A stretch of 64,000 nt of DNA from Charina bottae (lineage: Eukaryota > Chordata > Lepidosauria > Squamata > Charinaidae): contig JALMGJ010000001.1 of the NCBI GenBank assembly GCA_023362775.1, positions 67,211,501-67,275,500 of the forward strand. Direction: 5' to 3'. This document shows, in pieces, positions 1 to 12,270 of the stretch; position 1 is the stretch's first letter, and each line of letters opens with the position of its first letter. Under the pieces are notes generated by a model. The model was not told the DNA's origin. It did not search any database and worked only from the letters and a program-made list of their open reading frames with translations. A program made the translations under genes and the position numbers.

Positions 1-2520
1 TAGAATAGTCAATAAAACAGAAATAGATGTTTTTCTGAAACTCCCTGGCTTTCTCCATTATCCAGTGGATATTGGCAATTTGGTCTCTAGTTCCTCTGCC
101 TTTTCTAAACCCAGCTTGTACATCTGGAAATTCTCGCTCCATGAATTGCTGGAGTCTACCTTGCAAGATCTTGAGCATTACCTTACTGGCATGTGAAATA
201 AGTGCCACTGTTCGATAGTTTGAACATTCTTTAGTGCTTCCCTTTTTTGGTATGGGGATATAAGTTGATTTTTTCCAATCTGATGGCCATTCTTGTGTTT
301 TCCAAATTTGCTGGCATATGGCATGCATCACCTTGACAGCATCATCTTGCAAGATTTTAAACAGTTCAGCTGGGATACCATCGTCTCTTTCTGCCTTGTT
401 ATTAGCAATGCTTCTTAAGGCCCATTCAACCTCACTCTTCAGGATGTCTGGCTCTAACTCACTGACCACACCGTCAACGCTATCTCCAATATTATTATCC
501 TTCCTATACAGATCTTCCGTATATTCTTGCCACCTTTTCTTGATCTCTTCTGCTTCTGTTAGGTCCTTACCATCTTTGTTTTTGATCATACCCATTTTTG
601 CCTGGAATTTACCTCCAATGTTTCTAATTTTCTGGAAGAGGTCTCTTGTCCTTCCTATTCTATTGTCTTCTTCCACTTCCGCACATTGCTTGTTTAAAAA
701 TAATTCCTTATCTCTTCTGGCTAACCTCTGGAATTTTGCATTTAATTGGGCATATCTCCCCCTATCACTGTTGCCTTTTGCTTTCCTTCTTTCTTGGGCT
801 ACTTCCAGTGTCTCAGCAGACAGCCATCTTGCTTTCTTGGTTTTCTTTTTCTTTGGGACGTTTTTTGTTGCCGCCTCCTGAACAATGTTGCGAACTTCTG
901 TCCATAGTTCTTCTGGGACCCTATTTTTTGTTTTATGTGTGGAGATCGGTGCACAACTATCAGCACACAACCTTCACAGAAAAAGGCTCTAATCCAATGG
1001 CATGGATACCATGACGATTGGTGTCCTTTTGTCTACTGCAGCCTTCATCCGCCTTCGCATAGGCGTCTTCCAAGCACACCAAACCCAAAACAACCAAAAG
1101 TCCCATGGCGACTGACGAATGGCAACGGGGGCAGGACTGTGAAATCCGGAAGCTCCTAGTCATGGACCAGCATATGGGCGGTGGATATGCCCTCATTGTG
1201 GGAGGTTGTGCGGATCCAGAATTGGCCTTTATAGCCACTTACGGATCCACTGTTAAAATTTTACCTTTGGAAGACAATCTGAATGAATGAATGAATGAAT
1301 GAATGAATGAATGAATGGACCCTATCTACTAAATCTAGTCCCTTAAATCTATTCTTCACCTCCTTAGGAATATTAGTGAGCTCATATCTAACTGATCTGT
1401 GGGTCTTCCCTATTCTCTTTAGTCTGATTCTAAATTTTGCAATAAGAAGTTCGTGATCTGAACTACAGTCAGCTCCAGGTCTTGTTTTTACCGACTGTAT
1501 AGAGGTCCGCCACCTTTGGCTGCAAAGGATGTAGTCAATCTGATTTCAGTGTCGACCATCTGGTGAAGTCCATGTATAAAGTCGTCTTTTAGGTTGTTGG
1601 AAGAGAGTGTTTGTTATGCACAGTGAGTTGTCTTGGCAAAATTCTATCAGCCTATGTCCTGCTTCATTTTATTCTCCCAGACCATGCTTGCCTGTAATTC
1701 CGGGTGTCGTCTGACTACCCACCTTAGCATTCCAGTCTCCTGTAATGAAAATAACATCTCTTTTTGGTGTATTATCCAGTAGGTGCTGCAGATCCTCATA
1801 GAACTGATCTACTTCTGCTTCTTCAGCATCTGTGGTTGGGGCATATATTTGGATCACTGTGATGTTAAATGGCTTACCCTGAATTCGAATTGAGATCATT
1901 CTATCATTTTTTGGATTGTATCCAAGCACTGCTTTAGCCACTTTATTATTAATTATGAAGGCTACTCCATTTCTTCTGTGGTCCTCTTGTCCACAGTAGT
2001 AGATCTGGTGGTCATCTGATGTGAAGTGGCCCATTCCAGTCCATTTCAGTTCACTGACACCTAAAATGTCTATATTTAATCTTGAGATCTCACCAATAAC
2101 CACATCCAATTTGCCCTGGCTCATAGATCTTACATTCCAGGTTCCTATGGTGTTTTGATCTTTAGAACATCGGATTCGTCGTTCACCACCAGCACCGTCG
2201 GCCGCTAGCCGTCCTTTCGGCTTTGAGCTAGCTGCGTCATCACATCTGGGGCTAGTTGAACGTATCCTCTGTTCCTCCCCAGTAGCATTTTGACCATCTT
2301 CCGACCTGGGAGTCCCATCTTCCGATGGTATACCGACATATCTCTGGTTGTACTGATCCATTTAGTTTTCACGGCAAGAATACTGGGGTGGGTTGCCATT
2401 ACCTTCCCCAGGGATCGTATTTAGTCTGACCTCTCTGCCACGACCTTCCCGTCTTGGGTGTCCCTTCACGGTTTAGCTCATGGTTTCATTGAGGTGCTCA
2501 AGCTCCAGCACCACGACAAG
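1..2520 (-). mobile_element. Bov-B (RTE) LINE, 5' half, cut by window edge
   Basis: Read on the minus strand, this encodes the N-terminal part of a Bov-B/RTE polyprotein. The frame at 1669-2361 holds the apurinic endonuclease domain, with TWNVRSMSQGKLDVV, ELKWTGMG, VIQIYAPTTDAEEAEV and FITGDWNAKVG. The connector towards the reverse transcriptase lies between about 340 and 920. The rest of the reverse transcriptase would lie beyond position 1, so the copy is truncated by the window and not necessarily in the genome. Frames are broken by small indels and by a 392-base insertion at 925-1316. It is very similar to the second Bov-B at 38.4-42.5 kb, which serves as an uninterrupted reference for most of its length. 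No functional protein is expected. Confidence 0.93.
925..1316 (+). mobile_element. Retroposed insertion in Bov-B with (GAAT)n tail
   Basis: A 392-base segment is absent from the matching position of the second Bov-B copy. It is flanked by the 9-base duplication GGACCCTAT at 916-924 and 1317-1325. It ends in about eight GAAT units, so it looks like a target-primed retroposon with a microsatellite tail, as in L2/CR1-clade LINEs and their SINEs. I do not recognise the body (about 930-1280). The small reading frames in it are not convincing. Confidence 0.75.
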
Positions 2521-2539
2521 GTAACAATGTCCTTTGCTA

Positions 2540-3048
2540 GAGTGTTGAGATGGGCGGCTATAGAAATTGAAAAAATAAAATAATAATAAAATAAAATAAA
2601 ATAAAATAAAATAAAATAAAATAATAAAATAAAATAAAATAAAATAAAATAATAAAATAATAAAATAAAATAAAGTAAAATAAAATAAAATAAAATAAAA
2701 TAATAAAATAAAATAAAATAAAATAAAATAAAATAAAATAAAATAATAAAATAAAATAATAAAATAAAATAAAATAATAAAATAAAATAATAAAATAATA
2801 AAATAAATAAAATATAAAATAAAATAAAATAATAATAAAATAAATAAATAAAATAAAATAAAATAAAATAAAATAATAAAATAATAAAATAAAATAAAAT
2901 AAAAAAAAATAAAATAAATAAAATAAATAAAATAAAAAATAAAATAAAATAAAATAAAATAATAAAAAATAAAATAAAATAAAATAATAAAATAAAATAA
3001 AATAAAATAAATAAAATAATAAAATAATAAAATAAAATAAAATACCAA
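2540..3048 (+). repeat. CR1 tail followed by long (TAAAA)n tract
   Basis: The sequence starts with a short CR1/L3 3' end (GAGATGGGCGGCTATAGAAATTG, about 2549-2571). It continues as roughly 475 bases of TAAAA and TAA units with occasional TAAA. The Phe/Tyr/Ile-rich frames on the minus strand here are simple translations of the tract. It lies directly beyond the 5' end of the Bov-B element. Confidence 0.93.
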
Positions 3049-3663
3049 AACATGATAAATTCATTAATAATCATCAAATCATCAAATTATAAACTCATAA
3101 TCCAAATGTAAATTCGTACAAAGTTTTGTCTGTAGCTTGAATCATAGACATATCGTACAAAGTTTATTTTAGGAATAGATAAATATCCTCTTAAATTCTG
3201 CTCCACCTCTCCAAACCTGAATGCAGAGTTCATAAATTGAACTTTGATCTTATACTAATGTTGACACTTTATTATCTGTTCTCATTCTTGTATATCAGTG
3301 ACTTAGAACTGGGGGAGGAGGAGTTATTATATTCTGCCTCCCATTTACTTAAAAGACCAGTTCATCGGGAACAATTTAAACCTTATGTAACAGAAATTTT
3401 TCATAAATTAGTTGTTTAGGATATGATGTTGTTAACAAGGTATAGCAACAAAAGCACTCCTCCATGTTTAATTATAGAATGTTTGGCTTATCACAATGCA
3501 TTACCAGAATCTCTTTTTTCTTTTGTTTAAGTCTGACATAGTAGTTATTTCCTTTTCCTTTTTCCTTTATTTACTTTGCTTGATTCTCACTTGCCTCTCT
3601 CTTCTCTAAATTCTCATAGTTTTACAGCTGCTTTTCCTTATAAGGAAGGGGCCAGCAGATCTA
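3049..3663. other. AT-rich stretch, nothing recognised
   Basis: I see no gene, repeat end or RNA here. The small frame at 3237-3419 has no recognisable motif. Confidence 0.4.
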
Positions 3664-6600
3664 TTACACAAAATATTTATTTATTTATTAATTTTATTTA
3701 TCCAGCTTATATCACCCCCCATCTCCCCCCATAGAGGGGACTCTGGGCGGCTTACAATAAAGTTAGTGATTAAAACATATAAAACATACAACACAATATA
3801 TCAATTTAAAAATTAGATATAAATATATAAATATATAAAATCCAAGAGGCTGTGATGTTATGTATTAAAAGAACTCTATGGCCCAAGCCATCCCCACGAA
3901 GAGCTATTACTCTTCCCATCCCAAGCGAGGTGGCAGAGCCTTCAACAACAGAGTCTTCAGTTGTTTTCGGAAGGTCAGGAGTGTGGGGGCTTGCCTCACC
4001 TCCAGGGGCAGAATGTTCCAGAGGGCAGGTGCCACTGCAGAGAAGGCCCACCTCCTGGACCCCGTCAGATGGAGTTCTCTTACAGACAGGGTCCGTAGCA
4101 AGCCCTCTCTGCATAACCGGGTGGGGTGGGTCGATGCTCTGGGGATGAGGCGGTCCCTTAGGTAACCTGGTCCCATGCCATGTAGGGCTTTAAAGGTGAC
4201 AACCAACACCTTGAATTGGACCCAGAAGCAAACTGGTAAGCAATGCAGCTCGCGCAGCAGAGGTGTCACATGTGCCGATCTTGGGGCACCCATAACTGCA
4301 TGTGCAGGCGCATTCTGGACCAGTTGAAGCTTCCGGATAGGGTAGCCCCATGTAGAGTGTGTTGCAATAGTCTATATGGGAGATGACCAGGGCATGAGTG
4401 ACTGTACGGAGGGCATCTCGGTCCAGGAAAGGGCGTAGCTGGCGTACAACTCAAAGTTGCACAAATGCCCTTCTGGCCACGACTGCCACCTGCTCTTCGA
4501 GCAGGAGTCATGAGTCCAGAAGGACCCCCAGGTTCTGCACTGCGTCTGAATGGGGTAGTGCCACCCCATCCAGATCTAAAGATGACAACTCCCTGGATCT
4601 CGAGGCACCATCAATCCACAGCCACTCCGTCTTACCAGGGTTCAACTGAAGCCTGTTGTTCCCCATCCAGGCCCCTACAGCCTTCAGACACTGAGAAAGG
4701 GTAGCCACTGCATCACTTAACTCACCCGGGATGGAGATATATAATTGAGTATCATCAGCATATTGATGATACATCATCCCATGTTGGCAGATGATCTCAC
4801 CCAGTGGTTTCATGTAGATATTAAATAGGAGAGGGGAGAGAACCGAACCCTGCGGCACCACACAAAGTAGGGGCTGAGGGTCGGACCTCTCATCTCCTAT
4901 TACCACCAATTGGGATTGGTCTCGGAGGAAGGAGGTGAACCAGCGCAAAACTACGCCGCCCACCCCCAACTCCCCGAGCCGCCCCAAAAGGATACCATGG
5001 TCGATGGTATCGAAAGCTGCTGAGAGGTCAAGAAGAGCCAGGATGGATGCACTGCCTCCATCCCGTTCCCACCAGAGATCATCTGTAAGTGCGACCAATG
5101 CAGTTTCCACCCCATATCCCGGCCTGAACCCTGACTGAAAGGGGTCTAGATAATCCATATCATCCAGAATCCTCTGGAGCTGCAATGCCACCACTTTCTC
5201 AACCACCTTCCCCAAAAAGGGGAGGTGGGAGACAGGACGAAAGTTGTCCAACACTGTAGGGTCCAGCGATGGCTTCTTGAGGAGGGGGTGCACCAGCGCC
5301 TCCTTAAAAGCAGCCGGGAACACTCCCTCACTCAAGGATGCCACAACCGTCGCATGGACCCAACCACATGTCACCTTCCTGGCTGCTTTCACCATGGACT
5401 TTACAGTCCGGAGGATCCTGTCCACTTCCTTAGGCCCAACAGGATCAAACTGTTCCCAGATAGCCGGGCACAGACGTTCCCTTGGCATCTCCCCAGACCG
5501 GACTCTCCATCACGCTTGGAGTCCAGCTTAGAATGAATCCGAGCGATTTTATCCATCAGATGCTCCGAAAATTCCTCCGCATGGCCCTGAAGGTGGGTCA
5601 CTGGCCCCACCTTACCTAGGAGAGATCGAGTAATCCTAAACAGGGCTGTCGGGTGGCATTCTGCGGATGCAATAAGAGCGGAGAAATATTGACATTTCGC
5701 CACTCTTACCGCCACAAGGTAGGCCTTAACCGCGGCTCTAGCTTGTGTTCAGTCGGATTTGGTCTTTGTCTTTTTCCAGCGGTGCTCTAGGCGTCTCTTA
5801 ACCCTCTTCAGAACCCTCAATCGCTCCGTGAACCACGGGGAATATCGGGTCAGATGGGACAAGAGAGGCCGCATACGCGCGATCTTGTCCAAGGCCCCGG
5901 CCGCTTCCTTGTTCCAGGCTACAGCCAGGACCTCTGCTGGAGGTCAGAGGGACCCCCAGCACCCTCTGAAACCCTATCAGGTCCATTAGTCTCCGGGGGC
6001 AGACCAATCAAGTAGGTCCAGCCTCCCTGCGGAGTGGGGCAGCATATGAGAATCTTAGGGCCACCAGGGCATGATCTGACCATGACAATGGGGAAAGATG
6101 TAACTCTCCCCCCAGATCACCTTGCCACTGCTCCGACAAGAACACCAAGTCCGGAGTGAGGCCACTGTCTCGAGTCGGGTCCCGAATAATCTGGACCAGG
6201 CCCATGGCTGCCATGGTAGCCATGAACTCCCGAGCCACCTCCGAGGCACGTCCCAGGGACGGCAGATTGAAATCCCCCAGAACCATAAGTCTGGGGAATT
6301 CCACCGCCAACCCCGAGACGGCCTCCAGCAGCTCGGGCATGGAGGTTGCTATGCAGCAGGGAGGCTGGTACAGCAGCAACACTCCCAACTGCTCTCGGGA
6401 ACCCAACTTGAAAAACAGGGTCTCACATCCGGCCACTTGTGGAGCCGTGCCCCTGAAGGCCACTATAGACTCTCGGATGACAACTGCCACCCCTCCTCCC
6501 CTACCCCGATGTCTCGGCTGGTGCCATACCTGAAACCCGGCCGGGCAGATTTCCGAGAGGGCAACCCCTCCTCCAGGGCCCAGCCAGGTCTCGGTAATAC

Positions 6601-6871
6601 ACGCCAGGTTGGCCCCCTCCTCCATGATCAAATCACTTATGAGGGGGCCCTTGTTATTAACCGACCTGGCATTAAGCATCAACAGCCGGAAACCAGGGCG
6701 CTTGAGGGTCTGCTGACCAGGGCCTAGGTTTGAACCCAGAGGGCCGGAACACACCACTGGTAACAAACACCAGGGGCATCTTCCCCAACGATGGCCTGCC
6801 CCTGGTTCCCGCCATAACATCCACAACCCATCACCACCTCAATAGGACAACCCACTCCATAGCCCCTAGAG
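3664..6871 (-). mobile_element. CR1 (L3-type) LINE, endonuclease, RT and 3' end
   Basis: A long CR1-clade element read on the minus strand. The frame at 6008-6826 carries the APE-like endonuclease (LLMLNARSVNNK, ITETWLGPGGG, VLGDFNLP, WSDHALVAL). The frame at 4508-5488 carries the reverse transcriptase (NFRPVSHLPFLGKVVEK, GFRPGYGVETAL, LLDLSAAFDTIDH, VPQGSVLSPLLFNIYM, YADDTQLYIS). The C-terminal part (TPLLRELHCLPV, FKALHGMGPGYLRDRL) is in 3907-4293. The 3' end near 3664-3760 has the GCCGCCCAGAGTCC and GGGGAGATGG motifs and a TAAATAAA tail. Frameshifts separate the blocks, so it is inactive. Its 5' side is interrupted at 6872 by a hAT element. Confidence 0.93.
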
Positions 6872-7220
6872 CAGGGCTTTCCAAAGTGCCGCCGCTGGCG
6901 ACACACCAGTGGCGGCAGTGGCAACGCCCGCACACATAGCAGCGGCGTGGGGGGGCGCACGTGCATGGCGGCGGCGTGGGGGGGTGTGCGGTGGCGCGCA
7001 CGTGCACGGTGGTGGTGCGGGGGGGCGTGCAGCGGCGTGTATGTGCATGGCGGCGGCGGCAGCAGCTGCAGCCTCCGTTAAAACATGGAAGGACTGATGC
7101 TGCGGCGCTGCCGCTGCTGCCATGCACGCACATGCCGCCACTTCCGGGTGGTGTGGCGACACACCATGCTGTGTGTGGCGACACACTTTTGTGTTGCAAC
7201 ACACAGTTTGGAAAGCTCTG
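6872..7220. mobile_element. hAT miniature element, copy 1
   Basis: A 349-base non-autonomous element with terminal inverted repeats CAGGGCTTTCCAAAG on the left and TTTGGAAAGCTCTG on the right. The flanks CCCTAGAG (6864-6871) and CCCGAGAG (7221-7228) match at 7 of 8 positions, which fits the 8-base duplication of hAT transposons. Inside are GGCGACACACC motifs near both ends and a very GC-rich GCGGCGTG-type middle. It encodes nothing. Two relatives lie at 52489-52759 and 59227-59480. Confidence 0.88.
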
Positions 7221-8500
7221 CCCGAGAGATTCCAGGCCCAGTTGCCTCCACCACCAGACCTCCGAAGACCCTAGGTTGAAACAGGGGTCCCCCCTCCCAT
7301 GCACACATCTTCCAGTGCCCAATCAAACTCAGGGGGCAGTAGGACCACCAGTGCACCAGCGATTTGCTCTCGGCACTGGTAGGAGCCAGTCACCCCCTAA
7401 ACACTCACTCCACACTCACAAAGCCCCCCTCAGCCTCTCTCACTGGTTGAAGAGGGCTTCATCCACTCCTGCCCACCACCTGTCTCTCACTCAGGGGCGG
7501 GCACTCTTATATACTAACACCCAACTCTGGTCTCCCCCAGGGTCTCTCACACCCAGGAGGAATACCACTCTCACACCAAGGGAACCCCAAATCTCTGCCA
7601 CCTCTAGTGGATGGGAGAAAATGGAAGAGGTTAGTCCTCCATTCCCAAGCTCCTTCCTCATTATCCTATTAAAAGGTGATTATAATCTAGGATTTACAGA
7701 TGTTACAGATGTTAAAAACCTTGAGGGCCCCCTCACCATAGAGTTCCACCCCCTAATATCCGAGCTCATCACTCACAGAGCTGATCTTACTGCAAGGACC
7801 CGTAGTCTCCCCAAAGTCTGTAGTCCCCAAAGTCTATAGCCCACTCCCAGGCCCGTCGTAAACCTCCCCCTAAGGGTATGTTAAGATTTATCACAACCAC
7901 CAGGAGGAAGCCAGAGTCCCCAAGGCTTGCTAACACCCGCTCACCAAGGACTACAGGGGGTCTGCTGGAGTCTGCCAAGATCTAACAGGGTCCGTAGCAT
8001 AGTTAGAAAATGCGGAGTCCACTCCTGTTACTCAGGCCTTTCGCACTCCGCCCTTGTCTCCAAAGCTTCGGTACCACTATTCTCCGCCGCCGACCACACT
8101 CCCCCCCGCCACCCCCCCGGGGGGACCAGCCGACCACGAAGCAACAGGGAATTCACCAGGGGACCACCACCAATCGCCGGGGGTCCACCCAGGTCCACAG
8201 CAAAGGCATCAAAAAGCACAGAGTCTGCCGCCGACTGCCACCGACCACCACTACCGTCTGCCACGCGGAGCTCGCCACCGATGGACCCCGTCGCCAAAGC
8301 CCCACGATGCTCTGCCGCCGCCCACACCCTCCCACTCCTCCAGGGAGGCCAGCCGACCCCAAGGTAATAAAAGTTCACCAAAGGGGGGGGGGGTCCACAG
8401 GAGGGCACACCAGGCTCAATAGCCACTGCTGCACTCCATTAATCTGCTGCTACTTCGCCGTTCCTTCTAGAGGGTCCAATGAAATACCCTTTCATTCCAT
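7221..8500 (-). mobile_element. Probable CR1 5' region beyond the hAT insertion
   Basis: A GC-rich, C-rich segment with short internal duplications (for example around 7800-7840) and runs of C or G. It continues past the hAT element in the position expected for the 5' UTR or ORF1 region of the CR1 element. No reading frame has recognisable domains; the several overlapping open frames reflect base composition. Assignment to CR1 is inference from position. Confidence 0.45.
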
Positions 8501-8559
8501 TGCCCATGGGAAAACCCTCAAGAGAGATTTCTCTAGATACCTTTCCTGTCTCAGGAAAT

Positions 8560-8700
8560 ATGGAATGGCCATCATAAAATTGGAAAGGGGCTCAGAGGCC
8601 ATGTAGTACAATCTTTTGTCTGATGCAGGAGCTGCTAACCTAGGGAGAAAGTCTACCCAGGGATGACACGTTCTTATCAAACCCCACTCTCCCTATCTGG
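8560..8700 (-). mobile_element. CR1 3' fragment
   Basis: The text ATCATAAAATTGGAAAGGGG, followed by CTCAGAGGCCATGTAGTACAA, matches the conserved CR1 3'-UTR block (minus strand) found across birds and reptiles. It is short and old. Confidence 0.7.
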
Positions 8701-10215
8701 CTTCTTTTTGAAATAGATGTTTTGTTTCCAAGGCCTGTTCTACTCAGAGACTGAAGTGTTATGATCTGCAGCTTTTAATTCTTCTTTGTAATGTTACATG
8801 TCTCTGTGTTTTTATTCTTTATTCTGATTTTCTATTGTTCTTAGTCATCCTAGTATAGTATAGATGCACAAAATAGATAAATTAACAAGGAGATGGAGAA
8901 AGAATGTGAGCTCTAGTCTATTGTCTTTTACATGCTTAGTGTATAAAAGGTGATGCATCTATTCAAAACACCATTTGAACCTTTTAAGCCAATAGGTTTT
9001 CAGAGTAGCATAGACTAAAAAAATAATTGGAATAAAAATATATTGCGTGTTCTTGATTCATTTCCCAGGTTATAATTTATAGGCCAGGAATAATACCCAA
9101 AGAGGGAGAAAAGCACACAGATATATGGATATGGCAGATGGCGTGTGATGTTTATGCTCACTGTGTATGCACATTGTTGCACATAGATCAATGTACAGGA
9201 GGAAAAAAGTCTGGGTTACAGAAACTATTCAGCTGGCAAGGGAGCATAAATAGCATAAATAGTAGGTTTAGTCAGCTGCTTGGAGTGCACAGTTACCTGA
9301 AGAAAGCTTTAAAATCAAACTCTGGGCCCAATGCAAGATTAACAACATCTTGCTGTTCTTCAGATATTCAAAAGTGCAGTGATGATGATGGATTATGTCT
9401 CAGAGAAGCACACAAGCAGCAAGTTCTCCCTGGTTTCTTAGCTTGGGGCTACAATGCTTTAGATATAATGCAATCAGATTTTATCAGACACCATAAGCTC
9501 CTCAACTGAGAGTTTCTTTGCTTGAAAAAATGCATCCTTATGCCATTGATTGATTTGAGAAGAAAAAAAAATGAAATGGGTACAAGAAAGTGTCTGCAAG
9601 CAGTTGATACCTATGGGAATCCTATTGTCTCCTCCTACTTTGAGAAATATTCCTTAGCGGAATGGACATTCTGGACTCTTTGTTGTCGTTGCTCCTCAAA
9701 TCATCTCGTAATGTGGTGGGGGACAGCTTTCTGTATCTGATATGGTACACTACACAGAACAGACAGAAATTATATTTGGAAGCACATTTTTTATAGTAAC
9801 AGAAAATAAATGGAGATGTTATTATCATGCTGGCTGGGTCTCTTTGCACAGACTGGACTACTTTATGCTCCAATTACACTCTTTATATAAATAAAACAGT
9901 CCCTTGGGACCTTTCTTTTAGTGATTTTAGTGTATTCATATGTTCCTTTTATTTCAGTCTAAAGGTGCCTTGTGTACCTATTGGCAGGATTCTTGTCTGT
10001 TGGGAATATCAGGAATCAACTCAGCATTGTCTCACAAGCATAAAGGAGGAGCTTTTCTATTTTTCTATTAAGCTTTATGTGCAAGACTTCCTTGGGTACA
10101 GGCTTCTACTCTGCTAGATTGTTGTTTGCTGCTTGGAGTTCTTTTACTAACCTTTAAGACTCCAACACTGTCCTTGTTTTGGAAATTTGTGTCCCTAAAT
10201 TTGTGACCGTGTTAA
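8701..10215. other. No gene recognised
   Basis: AT-rich non-coding sequence. The 123-residue frame at 9138-9509 shows no signal peptide, domain or splice context that I can support. No clear repeat boundary is seen. Confidence 0.4.
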
Positions 10216-10760
10216 AGTATGTCAGTGGTGAAAAATGAAAGCAGTAGATGAATTGGTCTTCCTTGGAGGAAGGTTTACTAAAGATGGAGAAATGGATGGA
10301 GAACATTTAAGATGTGTAAATGCTGATGGAAAGCTAATGGGTAGTATATGGTCTGTCACAAGGAATGAGTCTTTATTCAAAGAAGCAAAAATAATGAAAT
10401 AAGTGCATGTTTCTATCCACTTTGTTCTACAGAAGTGAGAATTGTGTGTGTCAGGAGAAACACAAAAGTAGGTTGAAAACAGTGGGAATGGGATACTGAA
10501 GAAGTTCATGATGAACAAGAAGAGATAGGGTCCAGAAAGTAAGGATGCTAAATAATGGTAGACTGAATACAAAAGTGATTGAACAGTCTGAAAGAATGTA
10601 TGGTGAGGTGGTTTGATCATATAGAGAGAATGAATGAAGTTGGAATTAAAAAACAAACACATGAGGGAAGAGAAGCAAATCATCAAGAAAATCAAGATTG
10701 GATGGAGTGGATGAAATTCTCAAAAAGAAAGAGGTCAGAAGGTTAAAGAGCAAAAGTTAA
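10216..10760 (+). mobile_element. Degenerate non-LTR element, C-terminal part
   Basis: On the plus strand, broken frames preserve a recognisable order: a VDELVFLGGRFTKDGEMDGE-like block, VTRNESLFKEAK, FYRSENCVCQEKHKSRL, and an HIERMNE-like block ending in a basic segment. This is the post-RT region of an RTE-like LINE. Stops and frameshifts are frequent. The same family appears on the minus strand at 59.9-62.4 kb. Confidence 0.6.
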
Positions 10761-11111
10761 TATATGAAGCAATTATGCAATGATGTTATTATATTAGTCA
10801 ACAACTGGTTCTGGTGACAATTCATTCTTTTTCTTCCCTACATTCTCAAGGACAGAAGACTGGCTACAAAACTTATTCTCTCTCACCCCCACTCCCCACC
10901 CCACACTTAACTACAATGGGACTAAAAATCTTTTTCTTTCCCTGAAAAGTGTGATTATTTGAACTATATAGGCAGCTGAACTCCAGCAAGAAGCAGAACA
11001 TGTGCAGGAGACACAGTGCTCAGGTGGCCTGAGATGGGCACACAGGCTCAGTACCAGAGCCAGGCATGACACACCTTAGGGAGAGCTGAAAAAAAACAAC
11101 TGATTTACACA

Positions 11112-11571
11112 TGTTAGAGATCGGGTTTCAACCAAGCACGTCTCACACACAGACAGCCTCTGCTGTAACCTGATCTTACTTGCTGTGTGTGGGAGGGGCT
11201 GAATCCCAGTTTCCTGTTTCCTGTTCCCTTCTCTTCCTCTTTCTGCTTGGATCTCCTACCAGGAGGGTAGCAGCTATGGCTTCTGCCACGTGTTTCTCAT
11301 ACTTCCATCCAGGTGGGCCGCATTGGAAGCATGTGGTTCACGTCAGAACCTTCTTGCTCACACACATGTGAGTTAGCACTACTAAGGAACTGTGAGTTAC
11401 AATAAAATTGTAAACTTTTTTTTATGTAACTTTACATTAACGTGTGAAGTGTGTTTATTTTGTGTTTTGAACTGATTAAGCCTTGTGCAAGTTTATGGGA
11501 ACGTTTCTACTATGCTATATACTAATAAGAGCTGCGTGGAGTTCTGGCACTACCATCCCAGAATTCCTACA
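11112..11571 (+). mobile_element. Probable solo LTR with 5-bp duplication
   Basis: A 460-base segment starts TGTTAGAG and ends CCTACA. It is flanked by ACACA at 11107-11111 and 11572-11576. An AATAAA lies near 11400, in the position of a polyadenylation signal inside an LTR. There is no internal retroviral sequence on either side, so this would be a recombination-derived solo LTR. The low complexity of ACACA makes the duplication weaker evidence than for the LTR at 42660. Confidence 0.5.
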
Positions 11572-11576
11572 ACACA

Positions 11577-12270
11577 AACAGGCTAGATAACACCCCTGCT
11601 ACAATTTGCTACAGAACTGTAATTCATAATGAGACAGATGGGGGAATTATATGCATGGGAATTGTCATAATAACTGTAATTAATTAATTAAACAGCCATA
11701 TCACAATATGTGATACCACATATGTAAGATCACTACCACCACCACCAATAATAATACTCATTGGATATTAAATTGTTTTGGCTTATTACTTTTATGCCAC
11801 CATTTTGCTTCTATCATTCAGACATTAACTTTTCTTTTCCAGTTAGCTCTTTAGTTCTTTCTGATCTAATGTTGTATGTTGCTGGGAGTAACCATTTCTG
11901 ATTTCCTAACAATCTTTTATGACCAAATTGGCCTGTTCATATGTGCACTTCTTATAATATGGCTTCTAATTTGCAATTACTGGGCATGGAGGGGAGGAAA
12001 CGCAGCAGACCTTTGAACATTTGGGATTTTGTCTCATCTGCTCATGTAGTAGAATCTTATTTTGCATCCTGGCCTGGCAACATTAAACCATAATATCAGA
12101 TCTGGTAATATGAGATCTTTGAGACATTTCCACAGCAATGACTATTTCATCCCCTGCCTCCAGAATTGTAAAGGATGTGGATGTCAGGCCCAGCCCAAGA
12201 ACGACAAAGAATAAATCCAGCCAAACTTCAGTTCTTTATTTGCTCACACCGTATAGACAGAACCCGCCAA
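11577..12270. other. No gene recognised
   Basis: AT-rich non-coding DNA. The final part (about 12195-12260) is possibly repeat-derived but I cannot classify it. Confidence 0.35.

Noticed and set aside
2473..3077. Three overlapping 170-200-residue Phe/Tyr/Ile-rich frames on the minus strand
   Set aside because: They are translations of the TAAAA microsatellite and have no complexity beyond it.
6961..7839. Long His/Ala/Arg-rich frames in the GC-rich region on both strands
   Set aside because: GC-rich repeat sequence rarely contains stops, and the frames cross the hAT boundary at 7220.
9138..9509. 123-residue open frame with several cysteines
   Set aside because: No signal peptide, domain, regular cysteine spacing or splice support.
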